A stretch of DNA of 64,000 nt from Brevundimonas subvibrioides (GTDB taxonomy: Bacteria; Pseudomonadota; Alphaproteobacteria; Caulobacterales; Caulobacteraceae). Below, piece by piece: positions 24,444 through 35,472 of the stretch. The notes beneath the pieces are model-generated. The model saw nothing but the letters and a program-made list of their open reading frames with translations. It had not been told where the DNA came from and did not search any database. The translations under genes were made by a program, and so were the position numbers. The stretch lies in contig NZ_CP114542.1 of assembly GCF_027271155.1 (NCBI RefSeq), positions 248,001 through 312,000 of the forward strand, given 5' to 3'. The first letter of the stretch is position 1, and every line of letters begins with the position of its first letter.

Positions 24444-27400
24444 TCAGCTCGCTGAGGCCGCCACACTCCGGATCTGGCCATTGGCGATGGTCAGCTTGGC
24501 GAAGGTCCAGCCGGTGCCCGAAGCCTCGATCTCATCCACGGCGGCACGCACTCCCTCAACCATTGACTGGCGCGGACCGATCCAGGCATCGACCGCGGCC
24601 TCGGCGGTTGCCTCGCTGTCGCCGACGGCCGGATCGGAGCCCCTGGCCACAGCCCGGGTCAGGGTGACCTGTTCGCCCATCAGATCCTCAATCAGACGAC
24701 GCACGGCCAGCCGGTCGAAATGATCGCCCGACGGCACGGCGCCCGCCGCCGCCCGCAGACGGTCGAAGTCGAAGGCCGCGCCCACCTGGTGATAGAGGCG
24801 CGCCATCCGGGGGGCCGACCAGCCCGTTTCCCCGGCAAGATCGCCGATGTCTGCCGTCGCCACCAGGGGCCGGAGCATGGACACGGTCTGGGCCAGCTGC
24901 TCGCCCACGCCCATGTCGGCGAACCGCTTCAGGCGTTGGGCCAGACGGCCCTGTTCGAAACGGGACAGCACGTCGCCGCCCGCCGCGCGCAGGGCATCGG
25001 CGGCCGGGCGATAGGCCTCGATCAGACCCTGGACGGTCGCGCCGTCCCTTGCGCCCCGGCGCGCCAGCCAGAAGGTCTGGCGCCGCAGGACGGTGGCGAT
25101 TTCCAGATAGAGGGCCGTCTGGGTCTCGGCCGGAACCTTGAGGTCCAGCGCATTGACCGCGCCCCAGGCCTCATCCAGCCGGAACACCCGCCGCGCCGCC
25201 TCGAAGGCGATGACCAGGGCCGTGGTGTCGCAACCCGCCGCGCCGCGCAGGCGATCGGGGAAGGTCGGCCCCGTCATATTGACGATCTCGTTGCACAGCA
25301 CCGTGGCCACGATCTCGCGCCGCAGCCGGTGGCCCTTCATCTGGCCCTCGAAGCGCGCCAGGGGCCCGGGGAAGTAGCGGACCAGGGTCTCCTCGAAGAA
25401 GGGATCCTCCGGGGCCTTCGACGCCACGATGTCGTCGGCCAGTTCCAGCTTGGAATAGGCCGTCAGCACGGCCAGCTCCGGCCGGGTCAGGGCGATACCG
25501 GCGGCCTTCATCTCGGCGATGCGGATATCGCCGGGCAGGCCCTCGACCTTGCGATCGAGTTTGCCCCGCGCCGTCAGGGCCTGCATGAACCGCTGCTGGC
25601 TGTCGAGCGCACCCGCGCCTTCCGCCTGCTGCAGGGTCAGGGCCAGGGTCTGGTCGTAGTTGTGGGCCAGGACCTTCAGGCCGACCTCGTCGGTCATCGA
25701 GGCCAGCAGTGGCACCCGCTCGGTCAGCGGCAGGGCCCCCCGGGCGACGGCGGCGCCGATCAGGATCTTGATGTTGACCTCGTGGTCGGACGTATCCACG
25801 CCGGCGGAGTTGTCGATGGCGTCGGTGTTGATCCGGCCCCCCCCGGCCGCGAAGGCGATCCGGCCCGCCTGGGTGAAGCCGAGGTTGGCCCCCTCCCCCA
25901 CCACCTTGACCCGCAGTTCGTCGGCATTGATCCGCAGCGCATCGGTGCCCTTGTCGCCGACCTGGGCGTCCGTCTCGGCCGCGGACTTCACATAGGTGCC
26001 GATGCCGCCGAGATAGAGCAGCTCGGCCGGAGCCTTCAGGATCGCCCGGATCAGGCTGACGGGGTCCAGGCTGTCGTCGGCGATGTCCAGCGCCGCCTTG
26101 ATCTCGGGCGTCAGCTGGATGGACTTGGCCGAGCGCGAGAAGACGCCGCCGCCGGTCGAAATCAATGATGGATCGTAGTCCTGCCAGGACGAGCGCGGCA
26201 GCTGGAACAGACGGTTGCGCTCTTCCCATGACCGGGCCGGATCGGGCGTCGGATCGATGAAGATGTCGCGGTGGTCGAAGGCGGCGATCAGTTTCGAAGC
26301 CCGCGACAGCAGCAGGCCGTTTCCGAACACATCGCCGCTCATGTCACCGACGCCGACGACGGTGAAGGGTTCGGACTGGATGTCCTTGCCGATCTCGCGG
26401 AAATGCCGCTTGACCGCCTCCCATGCGCCGCGTGCCGTGATGCCCATGGCCTTGTGGTCGTAGCCGACAGAGCCACCCGAGGCGAAGGCGTCGTCCAGCC
26501 AGAAGCCGTAATCGGCCGACACCCCGTTGGCGATGTCGGAAAAGGTCGCCGTCCCCTTGTCGGCGGCGACGACCAGATAAGGATCGTCACCCTCGAAGGC
26601 GACGACGTCGGCCGGATGGGTCACATGCCCGTCGGCGGCGATGTTGTCGGTGATGTCCAGCAACCCCGACAGGAAGGTCCTGTAGGCGCGGACAGCCTCT
26701 GCCTGCTGGGCGTCGCGATCGCCGCCGGCGCGCACGATGCCCGACAGATATTTCGGGAAGAAGCCACCCTTGGAGCCGACCGGCACGATGACGGCATTCT
26801 TGACCTGCTGGGCCTTCACCAGACCCAGCACCTCGGTGCGGAAGTCGTCGCGGCGATCGGACCAGCGCAGCCCGCCCCGCGCCACCGGTCCGAAGCGCAG
26901 GTGAACGCCCTCGACATGGGGGGCCCAGACGAAGATCTCGCGATAGGGCTTGGGAAGGGGCAGGTCGTCCAGTTCGCGCGAGGCGATCTTGATCGAGATG
27001 TGCGGCTTGAAGCCGCCGTCTCCGGTCGTCTGGAAATAGTTGGTCCGCTTGATCGCCCCGATCAGGGCCGCGAGGCGACGCAGCGCCCGGTCGTGATCCA
27101 GGGACGTCACATCCATCAGCAGTGCCGTGATCCGGTCGGCCAGTTCCGTCGCGGAGGCCGCTCGATCATCCGCCGACCCGCCGTGTGCGGGATCGAACTT
27201 GCAGGCGAACAGGCCCAGCAGGGCGCGGGCGATGACCGGATAGTCGCGCAGCGCCTCTTCCTGCAGGGCCTGCGACGGGTCGAGCCCCGTCTGCTGGCGA
27301 TAGCGGGCCAGGGTGCGGATCAGGGCCGCCTCGCGCCAGCCGACCCCCAGTTCCAGCACCAGACGGTTGAAGCCGTCGCTTTCGGTCTGGCCCGTCCACA

Positions 27401-29312
27401 CGGCCGAGAAGGCGGCCTCGAACGGTCCCTTGACGTCAGCGAAAGCGATCGCGGCCCCGCGCGGATCCTCCAGCAGGAACTCGTGGACGTGGATTTCCCC
27501 GGCGTCGGCCGGCCGGATCGCATGGCCGAACTCCTCCAGCGTCTTCAGCCCCATGTCGGCCAGGATCGGCAGGACGTCGGACAGCGGCACGGCCGCGCCC
27601 CGGTGATACAGCTTGAAGCGGAACTGAAGCGGCGTGTCGCCGGGGGAGCGGAAGGCGCGGACCGCCACAGGCTCGCCCGATCCGACGGTGCCGGAGGCGT
27701 TCAGCCGGTCGATCTCCTGCAGGTCCGCGACGGCCTCGGTGGCATCGTAGCGGTCGCGATAGCCGGCCCCGAAGGCGTCCGACCATTTCAGGCTCAGCGC
27801 CCCGATCTGGCTGTCGTCGATGTCGGCGGCGCGCAGGGCGCTTTCGAAGCGGTCGATCCAGCTGCGGCCGGCCTCGGTGATCTCGGCTTCCAGCGCTACG
27901 GCATCCGGCGTCGGGTGATCGCCGGGCGTGACACCGATGATGTAGTGGATGCGCACCAGGGGCGCGTCCGAGAGCTGCGGGTACCAGGCCGACAGGCGAC
28001 CGCCCCAGGCCCGGGCCAGAATGCGTCCGATGCGTTCGCGCACCGCCGCCTCGAACCGCTCGCGCGGGACGAAGGCGAGGACCGAGACGAACCGATCAAA
28101 CGGGTCCAGCCGGGTGAAGGTCTTGATGCGGGGACGGTCATACAGATGCAGGATGCCCAGGGCCGAGGTCAGCAGCTCGTCCTCGGTGATCTGGAAAAGC
28201 TCGTCGCGCGGATAGTTCTCCAGAATGTTCCTCAGCCGCTTCTCGTTGTGGCTGCCGGGCACCTTGGCCGCACGGGTCAGGGCGTTCGTGACCTTCCGGC
28301 GGATCAGCGGGACCTCCGACGCCGTGCGGTCGTAGGCCTCGGCCGTGAACAGGCCGACGAAGCGGGTCTCGCCCGACGGGCGGCCGTCGTCGCCGTACCG
28401 CTTGACCCCGACGTAATCCATATAGGCCCGGCGGTGGACACGGCTGCGCAGATTGGCCTTGGCCACGGTGACGGGCTCTGACAGGTCCATCTGCCGCTTC
28501 ATCTGGGCGGTCAGCACCGCCGGCTCGGAGGTCCGACGCAGCACCGTGCGCGCCGGATCGCGCAGCACCCCGACCCCGGCCGTGGCCTGGTCCAGCGGAG
28601 CCTCCGCGGCATAGCCCCCGTCCGCCGTGCGCGGATAGTCGTAGTCGCGCGCTCCGAGGAAGACGAAATGGTCGTCGTTCAGCCAGCGCAGGAAGGCCAG
28701 GTTCTCGGCCACCACTTCCGGGTCAATCCCGCCGGGGCAGGCTTCCAGATGGGCGATCGAGCGCGCCATCAGCTCGCTCATGGCGTTGAAATCGCCGACG
28801 GCGGCATGGACGTCGGCCAGGGCCTGTTCGACCTGGGCCTTCACGGCCTCGCGGCGTTCGGACGGGAGGGGGTCGACGACGATGACGATCAGCGATTCGC
28901 GCGCCGCCTCACGCGTCAGAACGGGGTGGAACAGCGCCCGCACCGAGACCCCGGCATCGGCCAGTTCGCCCATGACGCTGTCGACGAGGAAGGGTCGGTC
29001 GTCCTGGACGATCCACAGGGTGTCACAGGCCCCCGCCTGCCCCCCGGTCGCCCTGACCGGCTGCACCAGGACGTTCGGGGCATCGCCCGGCCGACGCCCC
29101 TGCGCCCAGCGCCAGGCGTCGGCGAGCAGGGCGGCCATGGCGGCCACGTCCAGTTCGGGTGTCTCGTCCTCAGCGTAGTCGTCGGCGGCCTGGTCAATGA
29201 AGGACTGCTCGATCGCCTCGAGCGCCCCGCCCTCTCTCAATGCCTGTGCGAACGCTGTCCTCAGCGCCTCCGCGTTCGGGGACGGGACGGAAGGACGCGG
29301 TTCGCCGGACAT
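24444..29312 (-). CDS. NAD-specific glutamate dehydrogenase, large (L_180) type
   Basis: A 1622-aa enzyme of the 180-kDa class, converting glutamate to 2-oxoglutarate and ammonia with NAD. Regulatory ACT-like N-terminal regions come first. The catalytic core spans about residues 760-1240, with LRFGPVARGGLRWSDRRDDF, PVGSKGGFFPK and the NAD-fold block VVGVGDMSGDVFGNG, followed by a long helical C-terminus. Length fits the family (about 1600 aa). The start is MSGEPRPSVP; an in-frame extension of 72 codons has no homologous character. In Caulobacter this enzyme also influences cell division, but that role here is inference. Confidence 0.95.
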   Translation of the reverse strand: MSGEPRPSVPSPNAEALRTAFAQALREGGALEAIEQSFIDQAADDYAEDETPELDVAAMAALLADAWRWAQGRRPGDAPNVLVQPVRATGGQAGACDTLWIVQDDRPFLVDSVMGELADAGVSVRALFHPVLTREAARESLIVIVVDPLPSERREAVKAQVEQALADVHAAVGDFNAMSELMARSIAHLEACPGGIDPEVVAENLAFLRWLNDDHFVFLGARDYDYPRTADGGYAAEAPLDQATAGVGVLRDPARTVLRRTSEPAVLTAQMKRQMDLSEPVTVAKANLRSRVHRRAYMDYVGVKRYGDDGRPSGETRFVGLFTAEAYDRTASEVPLIRRKVTNALTRAAKVPGSHNEKRLRNILENYPRDELFQITEDELLTSALGILHLYDRPRIKTFTRLDPFDRFVSVLAFVPRERFEAAVRERIGRILARAWGGRLSAWYPQLSDAPLVRIHYIIGVTPGDHPTPDAVALEAEITEAGRSWIDRFESALRAADIDDSQIGALSLKWSDAFGAGYRDRYDATEAVADLQEIDRLNASGTVGSGEPVAVRAFRSPGDTPLQFRFKLYHRGAAVPLSDVLPILADMGLKTLEEFGHAIRPADAGEIHVHEFLLEDPRGAAIAFADVKGPFEAAFSAVWTGQTESDGFNRLVLELGVGWREAALIRTLARYRQQTGLDPSQALQEEALRDYPVIARALLGLFACKFDPAHGGSADDRAASATELADRITALLMDVTSLDHDRALRRLAALIGAIKRTNYFQTTGDGGFKPHISIKIASRELDDLPLPKPYREIFVWAPHVEGVHLRFGPVARGGLRWSDRRDDFRTEVLGLVKAQQVKNAVIVPVGSKGGFFPKYLSGIVRAGGDRDAQQAEAVRAYRTFLSGLLDITDNIAADGHVTHPADVVAFEGDDPYLVVAADKGTATFSDIANGVSADYGFWLDDAFASGGSVGYDHKAMGITARGAWEAVKRHFREIGKDIQSEPFTVVGVGDMSGDVFGNGLLLSRASKLIAAFDHRDIFIDPTPDPARSWEERNRLFQLPRSSWQDYDPSLISTGGGVFSRSAKSIQLTPEIKAALDIADDSLDPVSLIRAILKAPAELLYLGGIGTYVKSAAETDAQVGDKGTDALRINADELRVKVVGEGANLGFTQAGRIAFAAGGGRINTDAIDNSAGVDTSDHEVNIKILIGAAVARGALPLTERVPLLASMTDEVGLKVLAHNYDQTLALTLQQAEGAGALDSQQRFMQALTARGKLDRKVEGLPGDIRIAEMKAAGIALTRPELAVLTAYSKLELADDIVASKAPEDPFFEETLVRYFPGPLARFEGQMKGHRLRREIVATVLCNEIVNMTGPTFPDRLRGAAGCDTTALVIAFEAARRVFRLDEAWGAVNALDLKVPAETQTALYLEIATVLRRQTFWLARRGARDGATVQGLIEAYRPAADALRAAGGDVLSRFEQGRLAQRLKRFADMGVGEQLAQTVSMLRPLVATADIGDLAGETGWSAPRMARLYHQVGAAFDFDRLRAAAGAVPSGDHFDRLAVRRLIEDLMGEQVTLTRAVARGSDPAVGDSEATAEAAVDAWIGPRQSMVEGVRAAVDEIEASGTGWTFAKLTIANGQIRSVAASAS

Positions 29313-29606
29313 GGGCAGGGTCTCGTTCAGCGCGGCTCTGGGACCGCCAGGTGCTGCAACGGGGAATAGGCCCGCCCGCCCCCGCCGGGAAGCCCAGAAA
29401 GCGAAAACGGGGGGTTTCGCTTCCGGGCACCGCTCCGAAAAAGAGAAAAGGCCGCCGGACGGGGGGGTCCGACGGCCTCGTCTGGAACCCGCGCAGGAGG
29501 GGGAGGGGCGCAGGTTCGATGTCGTCACGACCGGGGGAGGGGGAAGGGGGCCGCGACGCCTGGATGGGAGATGGGAACCCCGATCCGACCTGCAAGGGCG
29601 CGATGG
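29313..29606. other. Intergenic region between GDH and the AI-2E family gene
   Basis: 294 bp holding the GDH promoter region and the terminator of the upstream permease gene. A second inverted repeat, AAGCGAAA (29399-29406) with TTTCGCTT (29415-29422), lies closer to GDH. I see no gene. Confidence 0.5.
29436..29478 (-). terminator. Terminator downstream of the AI-2E family gene
   Basis: AGGCCGCCGGAC (29449-29460) and GTCCGACGGCCT (29467-29478) form a 12-bp stem with one mismatch and a 6-nt G loop. On the minus strand the stem is followed by a T-rich run (29448-29436, CTTTTCTCTTTTT). It sits 129 bp past the permease stop. Confidence 0.7.
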
Positions 29607-30752
29607 TCAGGCCTGGCCCGTTCCCGGGCGCGGCGGTTTGACGCGGACGGAGCGTTTCGTGGAGGCCTGGGGGGTCCGGTGCTCGTCCTCGGCGGCATAC
29701 GGCTTGCCGTCGCCGCTGAGCAGCACGGCGATCCACCTCGACCCCTTGAACTCGGCCAGGATCGCCATGGCCATGACCGCCAGCGGGGTCGACAGGAACA
29801 TGCCGACGACGCCCCACATCTTGCCCCACAGGGCCAGCGCCAGCAGGACGGCGACCGGGTCGATGTTCTGGTTCTCGCCCTGCATGCGCGGCTGGATCAG
29901 ATTGCCGACCACGAACAGGATGATCTGCAGGCCGACCAGAAGGATCAGGGCGGGCCAGTAGGTCGGAAACTGTACCAGGGCGAACAGCGGCGGTGCCAGG
30001 CCCGCCACCGCACCGCCCAGCACGGGAATGAAGCCGACCACGAAGATCACGAAGGTCCAGAACTCGGCATGTTCCAGCCCCACGAGCCGCATCAGGATCC
30101 AGGCGGCCGCGCAGATGATGGCACCGGTCACGGTCTGGACCCACAGATAACCCTCGACCCCGCCGCGCACGCGCTGAAAGACTTCCAGCGCCTCGTTGCG
30201 CTGCTCCCTCTCGGGGAACATGGCGACGATCTTGCGCCGGAACCCGGCCTGCGAGGCCAGCAGGAACCCCAGATAGACCAGAACGAAGAAGGACCCCGAA
30301 GCCACGCCCTGGGCCTGGCCGGCCAGGCCGATCAGATAGCCGCGCAGGTCGATGCTGGCGATCAGCTCATGGGCCGTAGGGGCCGTGGTGATGCCGAAAA
30401 CGCGGGCCCCGTCGACGATGATCGCGTCGATTCGCGGCCCGATGCCACTCGACACTCCGGACATATCGGTGAAGAAGCCCGCCGCGCCGTTGACGATGAA
30501 GGCGATCGACAAGGAGAAGCCCAGGACAACCACAAGCAGGGCCGCCGTCCCGGCCCATTGATCCGGCAGGCTGGTCCGGTCCTCGATGAACCGCTTTACG
30601 CCGTCGATCATGATCATCAGGAAGATGGCCATGGCCAGAGGCGTCAGGATGTCCCGCAGCCAGTAGAGCGCCGCCCCGACGGCCACGACGGCCAGGGTCA
30701 CCAGGGCGTTGCGGGCGACCGTGTTGGCCGGGACGGGGATCGGCAGTTTCAT
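29607..30752 (-). CDS. AI-2E family transporter (UPF0118 permease)
   Basis: A 381-aa membrane protein with about eight helices. It starts with [26 protein letters not shown], the family's N-terminal helix pair. The C-terminal conserved region is [21 protein letters not shown], then [21 protein letters not shown]. Relatives export AI-2 or act as Na+/H+ antiporters, so the substrate is not certain. Its start is 96 bp from the divergent HerA-like gene. Confidence 0.87.
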   Translation of the reverse strand: MKLPIPVPANTVARNALVTLAVVAVGAALYWLRDILTPLAMAIFLMIMIDGVKRFIEDRTSLPDQWAGTAALLVVVLGFSLSIAFIVNGAAGFFTDMSGVSSGIGPRIDAIIVDGARVFGITTAPTAHELIASIDLRGYLIGLAGQAQGVASGSFFVLVYLGFLLASQAGFRRKIVAMFPEREQRNEALEVFQRVRGGVEGYLWVQTVTGAIICAAAWILMRLVGLEHAEFWTFVIFVVGFIPVLGGAVAGLAPPLFALVQFPTYWPALILLVGLQIILFVVGNLIQPRMQGENQNIDPVAVLLALALWGKMWGVVGMFLSTPLAVMAMAILAEFKGSRWIAVLLSGDGKPYAAEDEHRTPQASTKRSVRVKPPRPGTGQA

Positions 30753-30848
30753 GCCCCGACTGTCGGGGCGGTCGCACAGGCGGTCAAGCCGATCCCTCTC
30801 CCCGGCTGCGTCTTAAGCTGTATTGTGGCGGTGAAACCGGAGTTCCGA

Positions 30849-32378
<1,530 letters not shown>

Positions 32379-32432
32379 ATCATCTCGGGAGCCTGTTTCA
32401 CGGCATTGGCGGAAGCGCGAAGCGATACCGCC

Positions 32433-32861
32433 TCAGCCGATCATGCCCGGGACCACCGAACCGAGTCGGGCACTGGCAAGGTCGGCAAGGACGTTCGTGA
32501 CCTGCGCGCCCGAGCCGGTCTGGGTCAGCAGTCTGGAATGATGCGACGACAGGGCGCGGGTATCGACGTGCACCATGGCCCAGCCCATGAACAGCTGGAC
32601 CTGCACCGGCCAGCGGGCCAGGACGCGGACATTGCGGTGGCGGTCGTCGGTCTCGATCGTTTCCATCAGGACCGTCAGGGCGTCCGGGTCGCCTTCCAGC
32701 ACCTGGACAAAGGTCCCGCCCTGCAGCGCCAGAGCCCCGGTCAGCCGCCGCCTGGCGTTGTTGCGGACCGAGGTGGAGATGATGGGCGAGACATCGACGG
32801 GACCGTCGGTCAGGGCGACCGCATCGCTGCGATAGACGATGCGTTCGATGGGCGATGTCAT
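32433..32861 (-). CDS. BLUF-domain blue-light sensor
   Basis: A 142-aa stand-alone BLUF (FAD-binding) domain. The residues of the flavin hydrogen-bond network are visible: Tyr10 (ERIVYRSDA), Asn35 (VRNNARRRLTG) and Gln53 (TFVQVLEG). The later D-RH motif (ETDDRHRNVRV) is also present. A C-terminal helical extension of about 45 residues has no attached EAL or other output domain. It therefore probably signals through a partner protein. ATG at 32861 is preferred over TTG at 32873. Confidence 0.87.
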   Translation of the reverse strand: MTSPIERIVYRSDAVALTDGPVDVSPIISTSVRNNARRRLTGALALQGGTFVQVLEGDPDALTVLMETIETDDRHRNVRVLARWPVQVQLFMGWAMVHVDTRALSSHHSRLLTQTGSGAQVTNVLADLASARLGSVVPGMIG

Positions 32862-32921
32862 GGGAATGGGCAACCTGGCGGGCGATCCGCCTGTCCCTCT
32901 AGGCGCTATCGGCCCAATTCC

Positions 32922-34055
32922 CTAGCGGGGAACCAGACGCCACATCCGCAGGGGGTGGCGCACGACGCCCGCCTCAGCGCCCGCCGCCTCGCCCCGGCCG
33001 ATATAGAGGTCGGCGCGCACCGGGCCCCGGATGGCCGAGCCCGTGTCCAGCGCTATCACCAGACCCCGATAGCCGTGGCGCGCCCCGGTCAGGGTGCCCG
33101 CATCGGCCGAGATCCAGACCAGATCGCCATAGGCCCAGCTGGTGGGATCGACCGCAATCGCCCGGCGTGCCGGCAGGGGCACGCCGGCAGCGCCCGCCGG
33201 TTCGCCGCCGTCGTCGGGATCCAGAGAAAAGAAGATGTAGCGCGGGTTCAGGGCCGTGATCGCCCGCGCCTCGGCTCCGCGATGGGCCGCCAGCCAGGCC
33301 CGGATCGCATCGCCCGAGGTGCCGTCGGCCGGCAGCAGGCCGCGGTCGGCCATCGGCCGGGCAATCCCCGTGAAAGGTCGCCCGTTGTCGGCCGCATAGG
33401 CGGCGCGGGCGGTCGTGCCGTCCTCAAAGGTCAGATAGCCGGAGCCCTGGATCTGAAGAAAGAACAGGTCCTCGGCCCGCATCCAGGCGAGCGGCGGCGA
33501 TGGCGGTGGTCCGGCCTCGATCGTCGCCCGTTCCGGCAGGATCTGGCCCCGCGTCCAGCCCTCGGGCCGGGCCAGGACCGGCGTGTCGAACGGGCCGTCC
33601 GGGGCGCGGCGCGCCGTATACTCCGGCGCAAAATAGGCGGTCATCAGTCCGGGTCGGCCGTCGGAGGTTTCCGCGGCCACGACGCCGAATCCGCGTTCGA
33701 AAAAGGCCCGGGCGACCGAGGGGGTCACGGGCCTGGACGTCCGCCCGATCGTCTGAGCCTCCTCGCAGCGCAAGGCCGCGAGAGCCTCGCGGGCGACGCG
33801 ACAGGTCCCGGCATAGGCCTGGAACGCGGCCAGATGATCCTCGTCGGCCCAGCCGGCCAGGGTCTGCGGGCCGGGCAAGCCGGACGGCGCGGCGGGATCG
33901 GGCGCGGGCGATGGCTGCGATGGCCCGGGCGCGGGTGCGGGTGCGGGTGCGGTTACAGTTGCGGTTGGCCGGGTCGGGGCCTCGCCCGTCGCGGTCGCAC
34001 AACCCGCCAGCAGCAGCAGCGCCGCCGCCAGCCCGGGCTTCCGGTAAAATCCCAA
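32922..34055 (-). CDS. mltA: Murein lytic transglycosylase A
   Basis: A 377-aa lipoprotein. The hydrophobic N-terminus ends in lipobox LAGC, followed by a Pro/Ala/Thr linker, the MltA domain (GLMTAYFAPEYTARRA, FFLQIQGSGYLTFEDG, LNPRYIFFSLD) and the C-terminal 3D domain. That domain carries the catalytic-type Asp motif ALDTGSAIRGPVRADLYIG. It cleaves peptidoglycan glycan strands to anhydro ends. The start is uncertain: TTG at 34055, 13 bp after the upstream stop, gives a proper lipoprotein signal. The ORF also extends to 34136, overlapping the Tim44-like gene. Confidence 0.88.
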   Translation of the reverse strand: MGFYRKPGLAAALLLLAGCATATGEAPTRPTATVTAPAPAPAPGPSQPSPAPDPAAPSGLPGPQTLAGWADEDHLAAFQAYAGTCRVAREALAALRCEEAQTIGRTSRPVTPSVARAFFERGFGVVAAETSDGRPGLMTAYFAPEYTARRAPDGPFDTPVLARPEGWTRGQILPERATIEAGPPPSPPLAWMRAEDLFFLQIQGSGYLTFEDGTTARAAYAADNGRPFTGIARPMADRGLLPADGTSGDAIRAWLAAHRGAEARAITALNPRYIFFSLDPDDGGEPAGAAGVPLPARRAIAVDPTSWAYGDLVWISADAGTLTGARHGYRGLVIALDTGSAIRGPVRADLYIGRGEAAGAEAGVVRHPLRMWRLVPR

Positions 34056-34068
34056 GGGGCGGTCGGCC

Positions 34069-34716
34069 CTAGGCGTTGGCGGGCTCGACCCGGGCCAGGA
34101 CCCAGTTCGGGTCGGACGCGCCGAGCGAGCGTTCAAAGGTCCAGTGCTCGGCGGTCCGGCGTTCCTCGATGCGTTCCTCGGCCGGGGCGCCCGGCGTGGC
34201 TTCGTCCGCCGGGGGCATGATCCGCGACCGAAGCTCGGCGAGGAAGCGCACCTTGGCCACAGCCCGGTCGCCTTCGGCCGAGGCCAGTTCCAGATCGGCG
34301 CGGGGCGGATGCAGAAACTCGACCTGCTCGGTCTCGCCGCGGGTCTCGCGCGCGGCGATGCCGGTCTCGAACGATTCCAGCACGGCGGGGGTCAACAGCG
34401 GCTTCAGCGCCGCCCGATCACCGGCGGCATAGCCCCGGACGATCGTCTCATAGGCCTGGCGGGCCCCATCGATGAACCGGGCGGGATCGAAGGCGGGGTC
34501 GCGGGCGCGGAGCGAAGCGGCGGCGGCCAGCAGGGTGGCGTCCACGCCGGGCGTCCGGCCGGGCGCGTCGGGACCGGCGGTCGCCGGCAGGGCCGTCAGG
34601 CTCTTGGCATCCTCCTGCGGCTGGCGGCCGACCTTCTTGCCCAGCACATTGTAGAGCTGGAACAGGACGATGGCCGCGATCACGGCGAAAATGACGATCA
34701 GAAACTGTGAGGGCAC
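34069..34716 (-). CDS. Tim44-like domain protein (TimA type)
   Basis: A 215-aa protein with an N-terminal membrane helix (FLIVIFAVIAAIVLFQLYNVLG), a linker, and a C-terminal Tim44-like domain (FIDGARQAYETIVRGYAAGD, then a beta-rich part to EHWTFERSLGASDPNWVLARV). In alphaproteobacteria such proteins are inner-membrane relatives of the mitochondrial import protein Tim44. The start is GTG at 34716. It is upstream of mltA and divergent from secB, a pairing seen in other alphaproteobacteria. Confidence 0.85.
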   Translation of the reverse strand: MPSQFLIVIFAVIAAIVLFQLYNVLGKKVGRQPQEDAKSLTALPATAGPDAPGRTPGVDATLLAAAASLRARDPAFDPARFIDGARQAYETIVRGYAAGDRAALKPLLTPAVLESFETGIAARETRGETEQVEFLHPPRADLELASAEGDRAVAKVRFLAELRSRIMPPADEATPGAPAEERIEERRTAEHWTFERSLGASDPNWVLARVEPANA

Positions 34717-34928
34717 GGTCTATCCCGGGTTTTCGATGCGCGCTTCCGACGAAAGGCCAACGGCGTCGGATGGACGATTACGGTCCTATATAGGCCTGCG
34801 CAAGGCGACACGCATCCACTGCGTCACGAAGGCGAGTGGACGGCGACGGGACGGGGCCGTTGCGGGGCCGTGTCGCGGATGCTAGTCGCCCGGCCTCTCA
34901 TCCTTCGTCCGCCCACGGCTTTGACCCC
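34717..34928. other. Divergent promoter region between timA-like gene and secB
   Basis: 212 bp with no gene. It must hold promoters in both directions, since the two flanking genes diverge. I can point to an AT-richer patch near 34780-34800 (ttacggtcctatataggcct), but I see no convincing hexamer pair. Confidence 0.4.
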
Positions 34929-35426
34929 ATGACCGATGTCGCCCCGACCGAGCCGAACGGCTCAGCCCCCACCGGCCAGCCGCCCGTCCCCGGCTTCCGC
35001 ATCCTGGCACAATATGTTCGCGACCTGTCGTTCGAGAACCCCAAGGCCCCGGATTCCCTGCGTATCGAGGGTCGTCCCTCGATCGACATGGGCGTCGAAC
35101 TGAATGCCCAGGGGCGCCCCGATGGACTGTTCGAGGTCGACATCAAGCTGTCGATCAAGGCCTCGACCGAGACGCTGGCGGTGTTCCACGTGGAACTGCT
35201 TTACGGGGGCCTGTTCCAGCTGTCGGGCGTGGCCGAGCAGGACATCGAGCCGCTGCTGCTGATCGAATGCCCGCGCTATCTGTTCCCCTATGCGCGCGAG
35301 ATCATCGCCCGCGCCACGGCGGACGGCGGCTTCTATCCGCCCTTCATGCTGGATCCGATCGATTTCGCCGGCATCTATGCCGCGCGGATGCAGCAGCAGA
35401 ACGGCCAGCCGTCGGGCGTGGCGTAG
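34929..35426 (+). CDS. secB: Protein-export chaperone SecB
   Basis: A 165-aa tetrameric chaperone that keeps preproteins unfolded for SecA. Conserved parts are [59 protein letters not shown] and [14 protein letters not shown]. The start [11 protein letters not shown] was chosen; an in-frame ORF of 31 further codons crosses the promoter region. A degenerate parS-like palindrome lies inside the gene at 35182-35197. Confidence 0.95.
   Translation: MTDVAPTEPNGSAPTGQPPVPGFRILAQYVRDLSFENPKAPDSLRIEGRPSIDMGVELNAQGRPDGLFEVDIKLSIKASTETLAVFHVELLYGGLFQLSGVAEQDIEPLLLIECPRYLFPYAREIIARATADGGFYPPFMLDPIDFAGIYAARMQQQNGQPSGVA
35182..35197. promoter_or_regulatory. Degenerate parS-like palindrome inside secB
   Basis: TGTTCCACGTGGAACT keeps the full core GTTCCACGTGGAAC, which is a perfect 14-bp palindrome. 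It matches 13 of 16 bases of the perfect parS copies at 44463 and 46505, and 15 of 16 of the relaxed form TGTTNCACGTGNAACA. It is coding (VFHVEL), so it could be a chance match or a distal ParB site about 4 kb left of the origin. Confidence 0.4.
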
Positions 35427-35429
35427 GCT

Positions 35430-35472
35430 GTAGTCTCCGCCCTATCGGCTTCGCCGACAGGGCGGAGACTAC
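35430..35472. terminator. Bidirectional hairpin between secB and dnaQ
   Basis: GTAGTCTCCGCCCT (35430-35443) pairs perfectly with AGGGCGGAGACTAC (35459-35472). An inner TCGGC/GCCGA stem makes one long hairpin. It begins three bases after the secB stop and includes the dnaQ stop codon (35469-35471), so it can serve both convergent genes. Confidence 0.7.

Noticed and set aside
26271..28481. A 736-aa plus-strand frame inside the glutamate dehydrogenase region
   Set aside because: It is antisense to the well-supported NAD-GDH and has shadow composition.
29571..30848. N-terminal extension of the HerA-like protein by 426 residues
   Set aside because: The extension is antisense to the AI-2E family gene and has no domain character. 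The protein's conserved part starts at the ATG at 30849.
32391..32402. parS half-site (tgtttcacgg) after the HerA-like gene
   Set aside because: Only the left half matches. The right half lacks GTGAAACA, so ParB dimer binding is unlikely.
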